The notes under the pieces were generated by a model. It was not told the DNA's origin and ran no database searches. It saw only the letters and a list, made by a program, of their open reading frames with translations. A program made the translations under genes and the position numbers. This document shows, piece by piece, positions 34,293 through 42,667 of a DNA stretch of 52,255 nt (positions within the stretch are counted from its first letter, which is position 1; each line of letters starts with the position of its first letter). Source of the stretch: an archaeon (GTDB taxonomy: Archaea > Asgardarchaeota > Hermodarchaeia > Hermodarchaeales > Hermodarchaeaceae); contig JABXGS010000033.1 of the NCBI GenBank assembly GCA_016550425.1, forward strand, positions 1-52,255, read 5' to 3'.

Positions 34293-34408
34293 TGGTGCGG
34301 GGGGTGGGATTCGAACCCACGAAGGTCTACACCACAGGAGCCTCAGTCCTGCCCCTTTGGTCAGAACGTGCCTTCAACGTTCTTTAGACCATGCTCGGGT
34401 ACCCCCGC
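34293..34408 (-). tRNA. tRNA-Leu (anticodon GAG) with a D-loop intron
   Basis: The minus strand folds as a tRNA: acceptor GCGGGGG/CCCCCGC, discriminator A, encoded CCA, T-arm GTGGG-TTCGAAT-CCCAC and a long variable arm as in tRNA-Leu. The anticodon stem is CAGGA/TCCTG with loop CTGAGGC, giving anticodon GAG at 34342-34344. A 28-nt insertion at 34357-34384 interrupts the D-loop. With it removed the D-arm reads CCCGAGCATGGTCTAAGGGG, which is normal. Confidence 0.93.
34357..34384 (-). other. tRNA-Leu D-loop intron (28 nt)
   Basis: The precursor forms central helix GGTC/GACC, 3-nt bulge TAA on the 5' side and AAA on the 3' side, and an internal 7-bp stem AGAACGT/ACGTTCT with loop TGAAGGC. Cutting after the second base of each bulge joins GGTCTA to AGGGG. 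The position is about 21/22, a non-canonical site. Confidence 0.85.
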
Positions 34409-34728
34409 GATGGGGAGATAATCCTCTCGTCTGTTCATCACTTTTTAAACTTTCTTAACCCAATTGGCGCCAATCCGCAATGTTATCATCAAGTTGAAAT
34501 GAACACTTTTTTTTCTCCACTGATACAACTCCAATTTACTCATTCTCCGTTCTTTGTGCCCCGATTATCGGTAATACTAGCTCTTATCGAATATTCTTTA
34601 AAACAGACACAAAAGCGTCTTCAATGATGAAAGGTTTCGCTCAAAGTTATGCCATTTAAACAGATGGGTAATACCTGGATAATACTAGCATCTTTTCAGG
34701 ATAACATCTAGGATTGGCTCTGATTAAC
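34409..34728. other. Gene-poor stretch with the tRNA-Leu promoter and CdrS/FtsZ leader
   Basis: No convincing protein gene is present. The left end holds a minus-strand promoter for the tRNA (see 34441-34456). The right part, AT-rich, presumably holds the plus-strand promoter of the CdrS-ftsZ operon, but no single TATA box stands out. One TGATGA near 34639 was considered as a C box of an sRNA, without a matching D box. Confidence 0.5.
34441..34456 (-). promoter_or_regulatory. tRNA-Leu promoter (TATA/BRE-like)
   Basis: On the minus strand AAGAAAGTTTAAAAAG lies 33-48 bp before the mature 5' end of the tRNA. The GAAAG part fits a purine-rich BRE and TTTAAAAA a TATA box. The same sequence occurs before the tRNA-Glu gene. 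Confidence 0.65.
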
Positions 34729-34896
34729 ATGAAGCTGATTACTGTGAATCTTCCAGAAGCGTATGTTAATGGAATCGAACGTTTGATTCTCGAGAAGCTG
34801 TACCCAAATCGCAGCGAAGCGATTCGAATTGCAGTAAGAGATCTTTTGAAAAAAGAGCTTTGGGAGCAGAGTACTCCCCAACCGCAAATAAGGTGA
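34729..34896 (+). CDS. CdrS-like ribbon-helix-helix regulator upstream of ftsZ
   Basis: A 55-residue protein made almost entirely of a ribbon-helix-helix domain: strand KLITVNLPEAYVNGI followed by two helices with LYPNRSEAIRIAVRDLLKKE. The ATG at 34729 gives the usual short N-terminus. In haloarchaea a very similar small protein, CdrS, is co-transcribed with an ftsZ gene and controls cell division genes. The same arrangement here (6 bp between genes) supports that role by analogy; the name is an inference. Confidence 0.8.
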   Translation: MKLITVNLPEAYVNGIERLILEKLYPNRSEAIRIAVRDLLKKELWEQSTPQPQIR

Positions 34897-34902
34897 TAAA
34901 GA

Positions 34903-36243
34903 TTGAACAGTGGATTATCCAAACTTGTACGTGATGCCGCTCAACGCCCTATGCAGAGAATTCCCCAGTATTCAAAACCTGGGGCTCGGATTATGGTTGC
35001 AGGAATTGGTGGGGGTGGAAACAACACCATAAATAGGCTAGTTCAAATCGGAATACAAGGTGCAGAATGTATAGCTGTCAATACTGATCAGCAACACCTT
35101 GATCATGTACAGGCTCACAAAAAGATGCTAATTGGCAAAACGATAACGCGAGGATTAGGAACAGGAGGTTTTCCTGAGCTTGGTGCTGCAGCGGCAGAAG
35201 AATCACGTCAAGACTTAACTAACCTTCTTCGAGGAGTAGATTTGCTATTCATTGCTGCTGGACTTGGAGGTGGAACAGGAACAGGAGCTGCTCCGGTAAT
35301 CGCTGAAATCGCAAAACAAAATGGAGCCATAGTTGTATGTACGGTAACTACACCATTCACAATTGAAGGCGCAAGAATTGATAAGGCTCATCGAGGGCTC
35401 CAACGATTACGCAGATATGCAGATACCGTGATAGTAATTGATAATAACAAATTACTTGAAATCGCAAGAGATCTCCCAATTGACGAAGCCTTTAGCGTTG
35501 CTGATGAAATACTTGCTAGTATGGTAAAAGGAGTAACAGAGACTATTAGTCTACCAAGTTTAATCAATCTTGACTTTGCAGACGTACGAAGCGTATTAGC
35601 GGGTGGAGGCGTGGCTTTAGTTGGGTTAGGCGAAGCTACACAATCTGAGACTAAAGATTATGATCGCATCTCTGAAGCAGTGAAGAATTCACTACATTCC
35701 CCACTCTTAGGTGACTTGAGCGTAAAAGGCGCGACAGGTGCACTCATTCACGTAATAGGTGGACCAGACTTAAGTCTTGAAGAAGCCACACGCGTTGCTG
35801 ACGTTGTGACCCGCCAAATGAGGCATGACGCAAGAATAATCTGGGGTGCCAGAATAATCCCTGACTTTGCTGGTTATGTAAGAGTTCTACTTATAGTAAC
35901 GGGCTTAGAGGGGAATTCCGCTGTGTTACCTGGGTTTCGAGGAAATGTCGAAATCTTTGAAGATGTCGACTGGACCTCACTTCAGCTTTATAGATTAGAT
36001 GCAACTGGAACTGAACATGCCCAAAAGCCTGGAGAGCAAGCTAAGACTGGGGAGGTAATTAGTTCAATCAAGACGGAAGAGCTGACGCAGCGGGCCCTTG
36101 ATTCGACAAATGGAAAATCAGAATCTACTACTGCGGACCAAGAACCAGCTATTTCCCTTATTGGTTCACCGATTGCTGGAGCTGAACCTCTAAGGGGACT
36201 AGGGCTGAAAAAAATTGAATCCACTTCTAGCGCAAGTACTTAG
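34903..36243 (+). CDS. ftsZ: Cell division GTPase FtsZ
   Basis: FtsZ polymerises into the division ring. The 446-residue protein has the nucleotide-binding GGGGNN near residue 37, tubulin signature GGGTGTG (122-128), and the T7 synergy loop NLDFADV (222-228), so it should hydrolyse GTP on polymerisation. A variable, acidic tail of about 90 residues follows the C-terminal domain. The start is a TTG at 34903, preceded by GGTGAT. It is coupled to the CdrS-like gene. Whether a second FtsZ or a CetZ exists elsewhere cannot be seen here. Confidence 0.95.
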   Translation: MNSGLSKLVRDAAQRPMQRIPQYSKPGARIMVAGIGGGGNNTINRLVQIGIQGAECIAVNTDQQHLDHVQAHKKMLIGKTITRGLGTGGFPELGAAAAEESRQDLTNLLRGVDLLFIAAGLGGGTGTGAAPVIAEIAKQNGAIVVCTVTTPFTIEGARIDKAHRGLQRLRRYADTVIVIDNNKLLEIARDLPIDEAFSVADEILASMVKGVTETISLPSLINLDFADVRSVLAGGGVALVGLGEATQSETKDYDRISEAVKNSLHSPLLGDLSVKGATGALIHVIGGPDLSLEEATRVADVVTRQMRHDARIIWGARIIPDFAGYVRVLLIVTGLEGNSAVLPGFRGNVEIFEDVDWTSLQLYRLDATGTEHAQKPGEQAKTGEVISSIKTEELTQRALDSTNGKSESTTADQEPAISLIGSPIAGAEPLRGLGLKKIESTSSAST

Positions 36244-36267
36244 AGATTCATTGACAACTTGAATTGA

Positions 36268-36483
36268 TTATCCACCAATCCACCCCAAGAAAGCTTGCTT
36301 CAATTGGTCTAGCTGTATCACAATGGATTGGAAGAGTCCTTGGGACCATCCCATCACATCAAGAATTACTGTGATTAGGATTGTAATTGTAAGGATTGCA
36401 AGTCCTAAAAGAAGTCCTTGTTCAACAAGTGGAGATCCTCTCTTATTGCGGATGAATTCTTCTATCACCTTGAAGAACATCAT
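36268..36483 (-). CDS. Flp-type (class III-like) pilin
   Basis: The 71-residue protein has a short basic leader ending RNKRG, then SPLVEQGLLLGLAILTITIL. Cleavage after G16 would leave a glutamate at +5, the hallmark of type IV/Flp prepilins handled by PibD- or TadV-like peptidases. Almost all of the mature protein is one hydrophobic helix with a small polar tail, as in Flp pilins. It lies downstream of the two Tad-like membrane proteins on the same strand and is the likely filament subunit. Confidence 0.8.
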   Translation of the reverse strand: MMFFKVIEEFIRNKRGSPLVEQGLLLGLAILTITILITVILDVMGWSQGLFQSIVIQLDQLKQAFLGWIGG

Positions 36484-36530
36484 AATTGGTCCCGAGAATT
36501 ACTCTAGTCTTTGTTATATAAGCTCCACAT

Positions 36531-37190
36531 CTAAAGAAGTGATAACATAAGATGCGATATGAGGATAAATGTACAGCCAAACGCCAGCAGATTAAGCGAA
36601 AGTGTTCTCAATGATCCTCCAACGGTCTGATTCAGTCGTATCCCTGTAATTATCACAGTGAGAGAAGAAGCAATTAGAATAAAAATCGGCATCGAAGATG
36701 AAGGATAATCAGCATTAATCCAAAGACCTTGATAAAAGGTGAAAGAGAGTAGAGGCGCTATGGCTGCTATCATACCAATAACGACTGAAGAAACAAAAGA
36801 AAGGGCGAGTACTTTGACCCTCTGACTACTAATTAGATTCTTTCTAGTTTTCGTCAATGAACTGTTTTTCCGAACATGATGTAGAACTTGTAACATTCTT
36901 TCCCCTCCCTCTACTGAGCCTTTCTCAATAAAACGACCTTGCAACTCAAGTAACCTCGCACTTCGAATGTCACTGGAATTTGCAACTAAATCCGCCCACG
37001 CGATTCCAAAAGATTTCGTTCCATTAGTAATCTGATTTACCATTTCAACAATTTCGTTTGGAGTCTGTTTTCCAAAATAACGTGTTGTTCTAATCAATGC
37101 GTATTCAGGGCTAGTTCCTGAAGATAGATCTGTTGATAGTTGAGTAAGGAAATCAAGGAACTGATCAAAATCAGCATCTGATAGATTCAT
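36531..37190 (-). CDS. Pilus assembly membrane protein, TadC/GspF-like
   Basis: The product has 219 residues with a cytoplasmic N-terminal helical domain (about 1-125) including RFIEKGSVEGGERMLQVLHH, and three membrane helices in the C-terminal half. This is the type II secretion F-domain organisation of TadB/TadC. It stands 6 bp after the other F-domain protein. Together they form the membrane platform for the adjacent ATPase and pilin. Confidence 0.78.
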   Translation of the reverse strand: MNLSDADFDQFLDFLTQLSTDLSSGTSPEYALIRTTRYFGKQTPNEIVEMVNQITNGTKSFGIAWADLVANSSDIRSARLLELQGRFIEKGSVEGGERMLQVLHHVRKNSSLTKTRKNLISSQRVKVLALSFVSSVVIGMIAAIAPLLSFTFYQGLWINADYPSSSMPIFILIASSLTVIITGIRLNQTVGGSLRTLSLNLLAFGCTFILISHLMLSLL

Positions 37191-37196
37191 TTGTTT

Positions 37197-37886
37197 CTAT
37201 TCTCCTAATAAAATCAAATCTGTTGGTAGAAGTGATGAAATCATAATCTTTGAAAGGATGAACTGAATAACTGGTAGAAGGAAAACTATTGGATGATTTC
37301 CTAATCCTCGAATGGCTATACCTAAAATGAAGATAATGGGAACAAATACTAAAACACCTGATATCACCATCAATCTACTTTCCCATTGTAATGTTCGCCA
37401 CTCAAATCTCCGTTGCAATGCTTCATGGGCATCAGTAATAACAGCCTCAATATTTGATGTCGAAGCTTCAATAAATTGGATAAAAGTGTGTAAACCTCTT
37501 CGAAGAGTAATTGAGGGTTGACTGTCCGCATAATGCTGTAACAATTGCTCGGGAGGTGATCCATTATTCAATGGTGTAATCATACCAGTAAATGCCTTTG
37601 AAATATCTCCATAGTCTCCTTTAGATACATACTCAATAGATTCAAAAATTGACTCTGTTGTAAGATAAATAGTTGCCAATTCTTCTAAAACATGTGGTGT
37701 GTCTTTCTCAATTTGCATCAGGGCTTTTTGATATTTAACAGCGACATTATTTAGAAGAATTAAGAAAATCATCAACACGATTGTGACACTTAAGACGAAA
37801 GAACTCAAAATCGATAAGAATTGACAGAGAAGAAGGGTTGCTACACAAATAATCATAGAACCCACTAGACTTACACCGCCTAACAC
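37197..37886 (-). CDS. Pilus assembly membrane protein, TadB/GspF-like, N-terminus uncertain
   Basis: Two N-terminal membrane helices, a cytoplasmic F-domain (LEELATIYLTTESIFESIEY, TFIQFIEASTSNIEAVI) and C-terminal helices make this the paired platform protein. The first normal start is GTG at 37886. The frame stays open for another 47 codons upstream with coding-like sequence (ALEFFYRGSVEPSHVLGG), overlapping the ATPase stop, but contains no ATG, GTG or TTG. The true start may be an ATT at 37994 or the region may hold a sequence error. Confidence 0.75.
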   Translation of the reverse strand: MLGGVSLVGSMIICVATLLLCQFLSILSSFVLSVTIVLMIFLILLNNVAVKYQKALMQIEKDTPHVLEELATIYLTTESIFESIEYVSKGDYGDISKAFTGMITPLNNGSPPEQLLQHYADSQPSITLRRGLHTFIQFIEASTSNIEAVITDAHEALQRRFEWRTLQWESRLMVISGVLVFVPIIFILGIAIRGLGNHPIVFLLPVIQFILSKIMISSLLPTDLILLGE

Positions 37887-37999
37887 ATGACTTGGTTCAA
37901 CGGATCCTCTGTAAAAAAATTCCAGAGCATCTTTGAATTCAGGAGTAGTAATTTTCTTGAATAGGCGATTTTTTCCAAATGTAACTTTTCCAATAGCAG

Positions 38000-40060
38000 C
38001 TAATGTGCGAAGATAGTCGAAGGTCTTTCACTTCCTTTCCTTTTTATTTGAGGTTCAGGTAATTTTGGTAAAATTGCTCTTTCAGTAGAATAGACTTTAT
38101 CGAACGCCTCGGCAATTTCCAGTGGGGTAAACACATGATTGGAAACAAGTGATGCAAGGGTTTGTCGATATACCTTCAGCCGTTTTCGAATATCTAACTG
38201 TGTAAGTCGTTGATATCTACATGCATGAGAAATTAGTAATGAATTCAATGGAGAAACCTTTTGTTCGAGCTGTCCAGAGGTTTTGCTCCATTCAAATATT
38301 GGGTTTAAGGAAGCCTTCTCTGATTCAAACTGAACTTCGCTTATCTGCGCAATTTTCCGAATAATGGGACCCTGATTTAGCTCCTTGACCATATGAACCA
38401 GAACACCAAGAGATTGAAAACTAACCTCGGGGATTCCATGGTGTATTTTCCATCGTAGAAGTAATTCTTCATTTGAATTTGCGTGACAAGTTTGCACTCC
38501 TCTAATCCCAGCACTTATCGCGTGGAACATTGCAGCGCTATGCTCAGCGGTTTGAATTTCACCTAAGAATACCCAATCAGGTGATCGGTGTAACAACCTG
38601 ATGATTTCATTTGATTTAGTGGACTGAGTTTTTCCAAATGAATCGAATGGATCAACCTGAAAAGTTACTTTATGCCTATCCGCTTCGTCAATCGAAATGC
38701 TTTCAAGTGCATCTTCGATCGAAATCTTTCTCCAATGAGGGGGCCCAAGTAGATTAATGGCGTTAGCCAATGTCGTCTTTCCTGTTGAGGGTTCACCGCA
38801 TATTGTTATGTTTATTCGCAGAGTCATACAAAGAATAAGGAATGCGGCTGCAGAAAGCGAAATAGTGCCATTCATAACCAACTCTGGTAAAGTTAAGGTC
38901 CGTATTCTGATTTTTCGGATATTCAGGTGAGCTCCTTCATAGGCAAGAGGAGGAATGTCAATCGCAGCCCGAACATGAAATAATTTAGTCTTGAGCTCTG
39001 TCTTTAATGAAGGGTTTCTTTCATCTAGTGGTCTTCGACTTTCAAGACGGAGCCGTGTAATAATATGCGCCAGCTCTGATTCACGTGGAATCAAATTTGA
39101 TTTACATCGTCCCCAAACTGAATGATCAAGATAATAGGCTGTACCCGGTTTATCAAGATAAATTTCCTGAACCTCATCATCAAGGAGAAGTGGCATTGAT
39201 TTTGTTAGATTCAATGATTGCGATGTAGCATAAATTGCCAAATTCTTCTGCTCTAAGCTGGATAGCTCCTTGAAATTTGTGGCAAGATAATGTTGAAAAC
39301 TAGTGATTTTTCGATTAACAAGGTTTTCAAGAGTCTGGAGTTTTACCTCGTCAAATATATCTGATTGCTGCCTTAAGAAGAGATTCTGTAATAAATTCGG
39401 CGTTAGCCCATCACCTAAAGAAACACTTACCTGATAGAATTTCTCCAAAGGAACCTCTTCACATTCAAGAATCCTAATAGAGAAGGGTCCAACTTCATAT
39501 GTTCCTAGTAATTGAATTGGGCCTTCAAAGAGTCGTGTATTCAAATATCCAATGCTTTTCTTCTTAACACCTAGGTAGATCTCGAAAAAACTATTTGTAG
39601 GCTCTTGGCCTTCACTGCTAGGTTGTTTCTTAATCTCTGAAATTAACTTTGATTTTTCTAAAGCTGAAATAAATTCGTTCATTACTCGAATTCGGGGTAC
39701 CTTGAAGGTTGATGTTAGGATCTTGTAAGCAGTATACGGGTTTGTACGCAACTTTCGCTTAATTTCTGGGTATTGGTCTAAAATACCATGGACCCGAGGT
39801 TCGAAACTGGTAACAATTGATGCGTATTCTTTTAGTATCTCCATTCCCATTCGAGGTAGCGTAATGACTTGGTGCTTGGAAATAAATTCACAGGGAAAGA
39901 CACCATCAATGAACGGTAGGATTTGAAGGAACTCTTGAAGGCATTTGGAATTGGTGGTGATATTACCCTTTTCAGGCGAATAACATGAACAAATGTCACA
40001 GCTGAATGAAAGAATATTCGAGCTGTTTTGATCCTTAGATACTTGGAAGGGACAAACCAT
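38000..40060 (-). CDS. Pilus/secretion ATPase, TadA/VirB11-like
   Basis: The ATPase powers the assembly of the pilus encoded downstream. The 686-residue protein has an N-terminal cysteine-rich segment (C3, C21, C24, C26, C40) that could bind metal, as in several archaeal secretion ATPases, a long N-terminal domain, then Walker A GEPSTGKTT (about 416-424), and an Asp-box/Walker B region DWVFLGEIQTAEH followed by ISAGIRGVQTCHAN. Order (ATPase, two platform proteins, pilin) matches a compact archaeal Tad-like locus. The gene is divergent from a small pilin-like gene with a shared promoter gap of 77 bp. Confidence 0.88.
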   Translation of the reverse strand: MVCPFQVSKDQNSSNILSFSCDICSCYSPEKGNITTNSKCLQEFLQILPFIDGVFPCEFISKHQVITLPRMGMEILKEYASIVTSFEPRVHGILDQYPEIKRKLRTNPYTAYKILTSTFKVPRIRVMNEFISALEKSKLISEIKKQPSSEGQEPTNSFFEIYLGVKKKSIGYLNTRLFEGPIQLLGTYEVGPFSIRILECEEVPLEKFYQVSVSLGDGLTPNLLQNLFLRQQSDIFDEVKLQTLENLVNRKITSFQHYLATNFKELSSLEQKNLAIYATSQSLNLTKSMPLLLDDEVQEIYLDKPGTAYYLDHSVWGRCKSNLIPRESELAHIITRLRLESRRPLDERNPSLKTELKTKLFHVRAAIDIPPLAYEGAHLNIRKIRIRTLTLPELVMNGTISLSAAAFLILCMTLRINITICGEPSTGKTTLANAINLLGPPHWRKISIEDALESISIDEADRHKVTFQVDPFDSFGKTQSTKSNEIIRLLHRSPDWVFLGEIQTAEHSAAMFHAISAGIRGVQTCHANSNEELLLRWKIHHGIPEVSFQSLGVLVHMVKELNQGPIIRKIAQISEVQFESEKASLNPIFEWSKTSGQLEQKVSPLNSLLISHACRYQRLTQLDIRKRLKVYRQTLASLVSNHVFTPLEIAEAFDKVYSTERAILPKLPEPQIKRKGSERPSTIFAH

Positions 40061-40137
40061 TATTACCGTGGACTTACTTCCGAGATTCCTATTTAAAGCA
40101 AGAAAATCCAGAAATAGGACTTTAAATTTCCTTTATC

Positions 40138-40554
40138 ATGGATACTTTTGAGAAAAAATTGAATCAGAGTTTAGAAAAAATTGTAATAATTGGGTTAAAT
40201 CTAACATTACTTGTAACCATCGGAATTCCTTTGCTCTTTACAACAACTAATGTCTTATCACAATCTGAACATGTGATCGAATTCCAACACTTTGTGCAAG
40301 AGCTTGACGAATTAATCCTTACAAATGAGCAAGAACAAAGCTTCCAAACCGCACAGATCCTCGTCCCACCAAACTTAACGCTTGAAGCTGTGAATAACCA
40401 ATTAATTTTCAAAGTATACATTCAAGACTGGCATATATTGACACGAACCTACAGACACTCATTACAAGTTATTGGACCCATTTATGCAGGACACAATCAA
40501 GTATCAATAAATGCCACCGCTTTGGCCATTCTGATTTCATTTCAAAAGTTATAG
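40138..40554 (+). CDS. Pilin-like secreted protein
   Basis: The 138-residue protein has one N-terminal hydrophobic helix (about 16-36) with a polar exterior domain rich in beta strands (AQILVPPNLTLEAVNNQLIF). It lacks the G-plus-E5 Flp motif and instead resembles other archaeal minor pilin-like proteins. It is divergent from the Tad ATPase; AT-rich TTTAAA elements near 40091 and 40121 could serve both strands. A minor pilin role is inferred from context. Confidence 0.6.
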   Translation: MDTFEKKLNQSLEKIVIIGLNLTLLVTIGIPLLFTTTNVLSQSEHVIEFQHFVQELDELILTNEQEQSFQTAQILVPPNLTLEAVNNQLIFKVYIQDWHILTRTYRHSLQVIGPIYAGHNQVSINATALAILISFQKL

Positions 40555-40565
40555 GATGACAAGAA

Positions 40566-40808
40566 ATGCTTCTTTTACAATTACTGAAGCTTATTCTAAG
40601 TTGTTGGCTTCTGCTACTTCTACTACAATCAATAATGAACGATTTTCCTTCTCTAATACTAATATCCGGCTCTATAATCACATCAATGCCATTTACCCTA
40701 TTACTTGCTTTGCTTGCTGGTATTCCCGTATTTCGAGCGGTACTTCTCTTTTCTCTATTTATCTTAGCAGTAATTATTCTCCACATAACTCAACTAGCAC
40801 TGGGGTAG
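40566..40808 (+). CDS. Very hydrophobic small protein next to the pilin-like gene
   Basis: A reading frame of 80 codons encodes two or three hydrophobic helices rich in leucine. GGATGA lies upstream of the ATG and the gene follows the pilin-like gene by 11 bp. It overlaps the tfb stop codon by 15 bp on the other strand. A competing frame (40556-40816) has no hydrophobic pattern and less coding character. This may be a membrane component of the pilus locus. Confidence 0.45.
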   Translation: MLLLQLLKLILSCWLLLLLLQSIMNDFPSLILISGSIITSMPFTLLLALLAGIPVFRAVLLFSLFILAVIILHITQLALG

Positions 40809-41801
40809 CATCTTGAGAATATGAGCTTTCAGTAACTTAGCATAGTGATCTCGTACACTGTATTCCGCCGCGTTAGTTGCCTTTGAAATTAGCCGTTGAG
40901 TAAGGATGGGCCGACGTTTTGCTTTCTTCGCGATTAGCAAATCTGAACTATATACAACTGCAACAGCGAAGATGAACGGATTCCTTCCACCGCGTTCTGA
41001 GACGCTTATTCGACTAAATAGTTGGTTAGCGTGTTTTACCAAATTTGCTTGGTACTCTTGAACCACAAAACCGGCACGACGGAGCCTTAAGCGAACTGCA
41101 GCATGGTTAACCGTCTGTGACACAATACGTTGTAGGTAATCTTCACTAGCTCTTTTAGTGGGTGATAGTGCAATCTTTTTCTTGACCGAGAGCGCCTGAC
41201 GAATAATTGAGCGGCTTGTTACACGATGACCAAGCTTCTGAAACGCCCCAGCAATTTCCTGAAGTGTTATAGGGGCGTTTTCCTTAGATTCGCGTACTGC
41301 TAACATTAACCCATATGCCATAAGAGTAAGATGGCTTGTGATATCACTGTTCTCAAGCTTCTTGTCCATCTTCTGATAATAATATGCAGCCCGATCTTTA
41401 ATGCCGTCTGCTAATGAGAGTAAATCAGCCACACGACTTAAGGATCTCAATGCACGGTATGTCGTTTCTCGCTTCGCTATTCGAAGACGAAGATTATAAT
41501 CGTATTTGAGTCTCCGAAAAAGACGTTGTCTCTGCGGTGCGAGCGGTCTGCCCGTTCGATCATAGAAGAAGCGACTAGCTTGGTAGTCAATGAAACTTCC
41601 TAATCCGCCAACCATGACAGATCGCTTTCCCAAGGCAACATATGCCTTTGATTGGGAAGAAGAACTGCCATTCTCCTCATGCATTTGGTATGGCGAGCTG
41701 ACTACCTGTCGTGCCAATACTAGTCCACAGGCTGCGCATACATATTCCCCGTTTGTGAGTAAGGCGCGTCCCGAACATTCACTACAGTATAGGTTCTCCA
41801 T
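40794..41801 (-). CDS. tfb: Transcription initiation factor B
   Basis: TFB binds TBP-TATA and recruits RNA polymerase. The 335-residue protein has an N-terminal zinc ribbon with CSEC and CAAC (residues 5-25), a B-reader/linker region around GSFIDYQASRFFYDRTGRPL, and two cyclin-fold repeats (about 130-225 and 230-330). The C-terminal repeat keeps the recognition-helix basic residues for the BRE. It differs from the usual TFB in a shortened B-finger region, so it could be a specialised paralogue. An inverted repeat sits in its leader (41806-41844). Confidence 0.9.
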   Translation of the reverse strand: MENLYCSECSGRALLTNGEYVCAACGLVLARQVVSSPYQMHEENGSSSSQSKAYVALGKRSVMVGGLGSFIDYQASRFFYDRTGRPLAPQRQRLFRRLKYDYNLRLRIAKRETTYRALRSLSRVADLLSLADGIKDRAAYYYQKMDKKLENSDITSHLTLMAYGLMLAVRESKENAPITLQEIAGAFQKLGHRVTSRSIIRQALSVKKKIALSPTKRASEDYLQRIVSQTVNHAAVRLRLRRAGFVVQEYQANLVKHANQLFSRISVSERGGRNPFIFAVAVVYSSDLLIAKKAKRRPILTQRLISKATNAAEYSVRDHYAKLLKAHILKMLPQC

Positions 41802-41805
41802 CTAA

Positions 41806-41844
41806 GCATCACTTCAAGCGGCTCTAAATCACTCAAAGTGATGC
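41806..41844. promoter_or_regulatory. Inverted repeat in the tfb leader, candidate operator
   Basis: GCATCACTT at 41806-41814 and its exact complement AAGTGATGC at 41836-41844 form a 9-bp inverted repeat with a 21-nt spacer; an additional ATCACT lies at 41828-41833. The repeat begins 5 bp upstream of the tfb start. It could be an RNA hairpin in the leader or a protein-binding site for autoregulation. Confidence 0.4.
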
Positions 41845-42025
41845 AATTCTTAACCTGACTTTCGGGGAGATGGCGTGTGTTCTAAGGGCGACTAAATTTC
41901 CACACAGGGACGAAGCCGTTCACTTGAATGATTATTTTAATCTGAGAGACACATCAGTGAAACTATTCAACGGCGCAACAATAACGCAATGGACTGTAAG
42001 AATCTATGGATAACTATCTTTACAT

Positions 42026-42418
42026 CTACTTTGAAAAATAATGGTGTAAGAGGTCAAAGCTAAAGACGATAAGCAGGAAAACGAGGATGACGATGAGGTG
42101 GAAGCTGAAGAGAATGTAGAAGGCATACATCCTGATTTGAGAGAACCACAACACCATGTCCGCTGAACCCCTAACAACTTGGGGAGATACCAGGAGAAAC
42201 AATGGAAGATTCCCAAATGCAATGATTACACCAAGCTGGACAAATATCATTAGTTGTTCATCTTGACGAAAATATACGGTGTAGGGAAAGGCGAACCAAT
42301 TGGCAACGGTGCACAGCCAGTCGAGGTCAACTCGCACGGGGATGGGCTGCCAGATGGTGACGAGCCACGTTTCACACAGTGCGAGAAGAAGCATCACACC
42401 AACGGTCACTGCATACAA
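42026..42418 (-). CDS. Multi-pass membrane protein, 5' end uncertain
   Basis: The product of at least 130 residues has three hydrophobic segments and no recognised family. The first usable start is TTG at 42418. The frame continues upstream to about 42554 with clearly membrane-like sequence (ISIILTLLSGIIIFYILWRK, then KSGKLFLYAV) but offers no ATG, GTG or TTG. A short frame from an ATG at about 42600 (starts MLTWIFHIAETDSNT) would join it by a single +1 shift. A frameshift, a sequence error or a non-AUG start is likely. Confidence 0.55.
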   Translation of the reverse strand: MYAVTVGVMLLLALCETWLVTIWQPIPVRVDLDWLCTVANWFAFPYTVYFRQDEQLMIFVQLGVIIAFGNLPLFLLVSPQVVRGSADMVLWFSQIRMYAFYILFSFHLIVILVFLLIVFSFDLLHHYFSK

Positions 42419-42667
42419 AAAAAGTTTCCCGCTCTTTTTCCGCCAAAGGATATAGAAGATTATGATTCCACTGAGTAAAGTGAGTATAATTGATATTCCC
42501 TCAGTTTCTGTTCTCTTGCTGCCTAGAATAAATATTACTATTAATGCAACTGGGTATTAGAGTCCGTTTCAGCAATGTGAAAAATCCAAGTCAACATAGA
42601 TAAAGAACCAACTTCACCGTTAGCATTATTCTTCAATGTAGATGTAAATACTGTTTTCTATGGAAGA

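Noticed and set aside
34391..34627. Plus-strand reading frame after tRNA-Leu
   Set aside because: It begins inside the tRNA region and has no coding features, ribosome-binding site or family match.
34633..34690. Possible C/D box sRNA (TGATGA)
   Set aside because: No matching D box or internal C'/D' pair was found at usual spacing.
38116..38136. ORB-like sequence TTCCAGTGGGG inside the pilus ATPase gene
   Set aside because: It lacks the complete dyad and the AAGGGG string and lies in coding sequence.
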